This document shows positions 5,229-6,173 of a stretch of DNA of 6,173 nucleotides, in pieces (within the stretch, counting starts at the first letter, position 1; each line of letters starts with the position of its first letter). Location of the stretch: contig JASHZW010000055.1 of the NCBI GenBank assembly GCA_030042335.1, positions 1 through 6,173 of the forward strand. Reading direction: 5' to 3'. The notes below the pieces were generated by a model that saw only the letters and a list, made by a program, of their open reading frames with translations, did not search any database and was not told the DNA's origin. Source of the stretch: Nitrososphaerales archaeon. GTDB taxonomy: Archaea; Thermoproteota; Nitrososphaeria; Nitrososphaerales; UBA183. The translations under genes and the position numbers were made by a program.

Positions 5229-6173
5229 CTATCTGAAGTGCGGCATTATCTTGGTGGCGATGGCGCGGTAGTCCTCGTTCCATCCCTCCACCGGACAGGT
5301 GACCATGAAGTGGGTCGTACCTGCCTTCACGAATCTCTCCAGCGATTCAATGCACTGGTCGGGCGTGCCTAGGGCCATCATCTCTTCCACTCCTTTGTCT
5401 AGGGCTTCGTCGGACACTTGCAGCTTGCTCGCTACCTTGTCAAGCGTCTTGTTCCCAGCGATGCTCGGAGTGACGAGCTGGTAGTGTATGTCCTTTGGGA
5501 AGGACGCGAGCGCGTCCTCGGCGCCCAATATCCTGAACAGGTACGTGTTCGTGACCATCTGTCTCTTCAGCTTCTCTTTCATCTCCTTGGCGAGGGATGC
5601 TTTGTCCCCGATTATCACCGGTACGGTGACCATCCTGTCTATCGAATCGAACCGTCTGCCAGCCTTCTTCGCTGCCTCTCTGATTATCCCCAGACGCTCG
5701 CGATAAGCCTTGACGGTGTAATAGTGGGCGGGGTACCAGCCTTCTGCCAGCTCGCCAGCGATTTCCAGCATCTTCGAGGAGGAGTACGCTCCGACGTAGA
5801 TGGGTGGGGCCGGCTTCTGGACTGGCGGAAGGTCTAGGTACGCCTTGTCTAGGTTGTAACATTCTCCCTTGTAGCTCACCGGCTTCTCGTACGAGGAAGC
5901 CCAGAGCAGCTTCACCACCTCTATCGCTTCCCTGAACCGCTGAATCCTGACATCGGTTGACTCCCACTTTATCCCGAAGGGCTTGGTGTTCATCACCTCG
6001 CCCGCCCCTATCCCTAGGACGGCGCGCCCGTTCGTGATGTGGTCGAGCGTCGCCACGATGTTCGCCGTCTTGGCCGGATGGATTCTCTGCGTGTCGGTTA
6101 CACCCGAGGCCATCATCAGCTTCTTCGTGTGCGACCCCACATAGCTCAGCGCGGTCCACGCGTCGAGCACCAC
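5229..6173 (-). CDS. LLM-class F420-dependent oxidoreductase, Mer-like (N-terminus outside window)
   Basis: 314 residues are visible. The first codon at the window edge is GTG, but it sits inside the conserved 'VLDAWTALSYVGSHTKKL' strand-helix, so roughly 45-60 N-terminal residues, including the D-H motif near the first strand, are missing. Numbering from the edge, the family marks are GVTDTQRIHPAKTANIVATL (24-43), ITNGRAVLGIGAGE (46-59, a cofactor-side loop), NTKPFGIKW (62-70), YKGECYNL (101-108) and PPIYVGAYSSSKMLEIAGEL (123-142). The C-terminal GTPDQCIESLERFVKAGTTHF (272-292) is also typical. This pattern resembles methylene-tetrahydromethanopterin reductase (Mer) and related F420 enzymes more than FGD. 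True Mer function is not shown: GAGE and the long loop around 207-265 could belong to many LLM groups. It is only distantly related to the other LLM enzyme in the window. FMN instead of F420 cannot be excluded. The stop is TAG at 5229-5231. Confidence 0.88.
   Translation of the reverse strand: MVLDAWTALSYVGSHTKKLMMASGVTDTQRIHPAKTANIVATLDHITNGRAVLGIGAGEVMNTKPFGIKWESTDVRIQRFREAIEVVKLLWASSYEKPVSYKGECYNLDKAYLDLPPVQKPAPPIYVGAYSSSKMLEIAGELAEGWYPAHYYTVKAYRERLGIIREAAKKAGRRFDSIDRMVTVPVIIGDKASLAKEMKEKLKRQMVTNTYLFRILGAEDALASFPKDIHYQLVTPSIAGNKTLDKVASKLQVSDEALDKGVEEMMALGTPDQCIESLERFVKAGTTHFMVTCPVEGWNEDYRAIATKIMPHFR

Noticed and set aside
5167..5283. 39-residue N-terminal extension of the small zinc protein
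   Set aside because: It overlaps the end of the LLM gene by 55 bases. A TATA-like element at 5191-5197 fits the shorter start, and the extension carries no domain signal.
5440..6159. 239-residue minus-strand frame overlapping the second LLM gene
   Set aside because: It is the shifted frame of a clear LLM enzyme. It is rich in Arg, Gly, Asp and Glu with no motif, as expected of a GC-rich shadow.

Overview
The window looks like chromosomal DNA from an archaeon, most likely a soil or sediment member of the Thermoproteota (Nitrososphaeria or Bathyarchaeia-like). This is inferred from four things. GC content is moderate to high. AGG/AGA arginine and ATA isoleucine codons are heavily used. Several genes lack a ribosome binding site but have an AT-rich TATA-like element about 23-28 bases before the start codon, as expected of leaderless archaeal transcripts. 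Two genes encode luciferase-like enzymes of the coenzyme F420 type. The lineage cannot be fixed from this sequence alone.

Layout. The left edge carries the C-terminal part of a GNAT acetyltransferase (1-489, +), followed by a nitroreductase-family flavoprotein (581-1213, +). Converging on it from the right is a two-gene minus-strand unit: a short-chain dehydrogenase/reductase (1967-2731), then, 8 bases downstream, an unrecognised 241-residue protein (1233-1958) that resembles a zinc metallopeptidase with a broken HExxH motif. A short divergent promoter region separates this unit from a plus-strand multi-pass membrane protein (2844-3497). A gene-poor stretch of about 320 bases follows (3498-3818), with only weak signals. 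Next comes a complete F420-dependent oxidoreductase of the FGD-like family (3819-4820, +). It converges on a 93-residue putative zinc-binding protein (4885-5166, -). The right edge holds a second, more distant luciferase-like oxidoreductase, cut at its N-terminus by the window end (5229-6173, -).

How the genes relate. Four of the eight genes are nucleotide- or deazaflavin-dependent redox enzymes (nitroreductase, SDR, two LLM enzymes), so the region looks like accessory redox metabolism on small organic molecules. Apart from the SDR/zincin-like pair, nothing shows that they form one pathway. I see no tRNA, rRNA, CRISPR array, insertion sequence or integrase, and no clear new multi-gene system. 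The points most worth a second look are the broken metallopeptidase motif, the missing phosphate-binding residues in the FGD-like enzyme, the small Ada-like zinc protein, and a speculative small RNA in the 3.6-3.7 kb gap.
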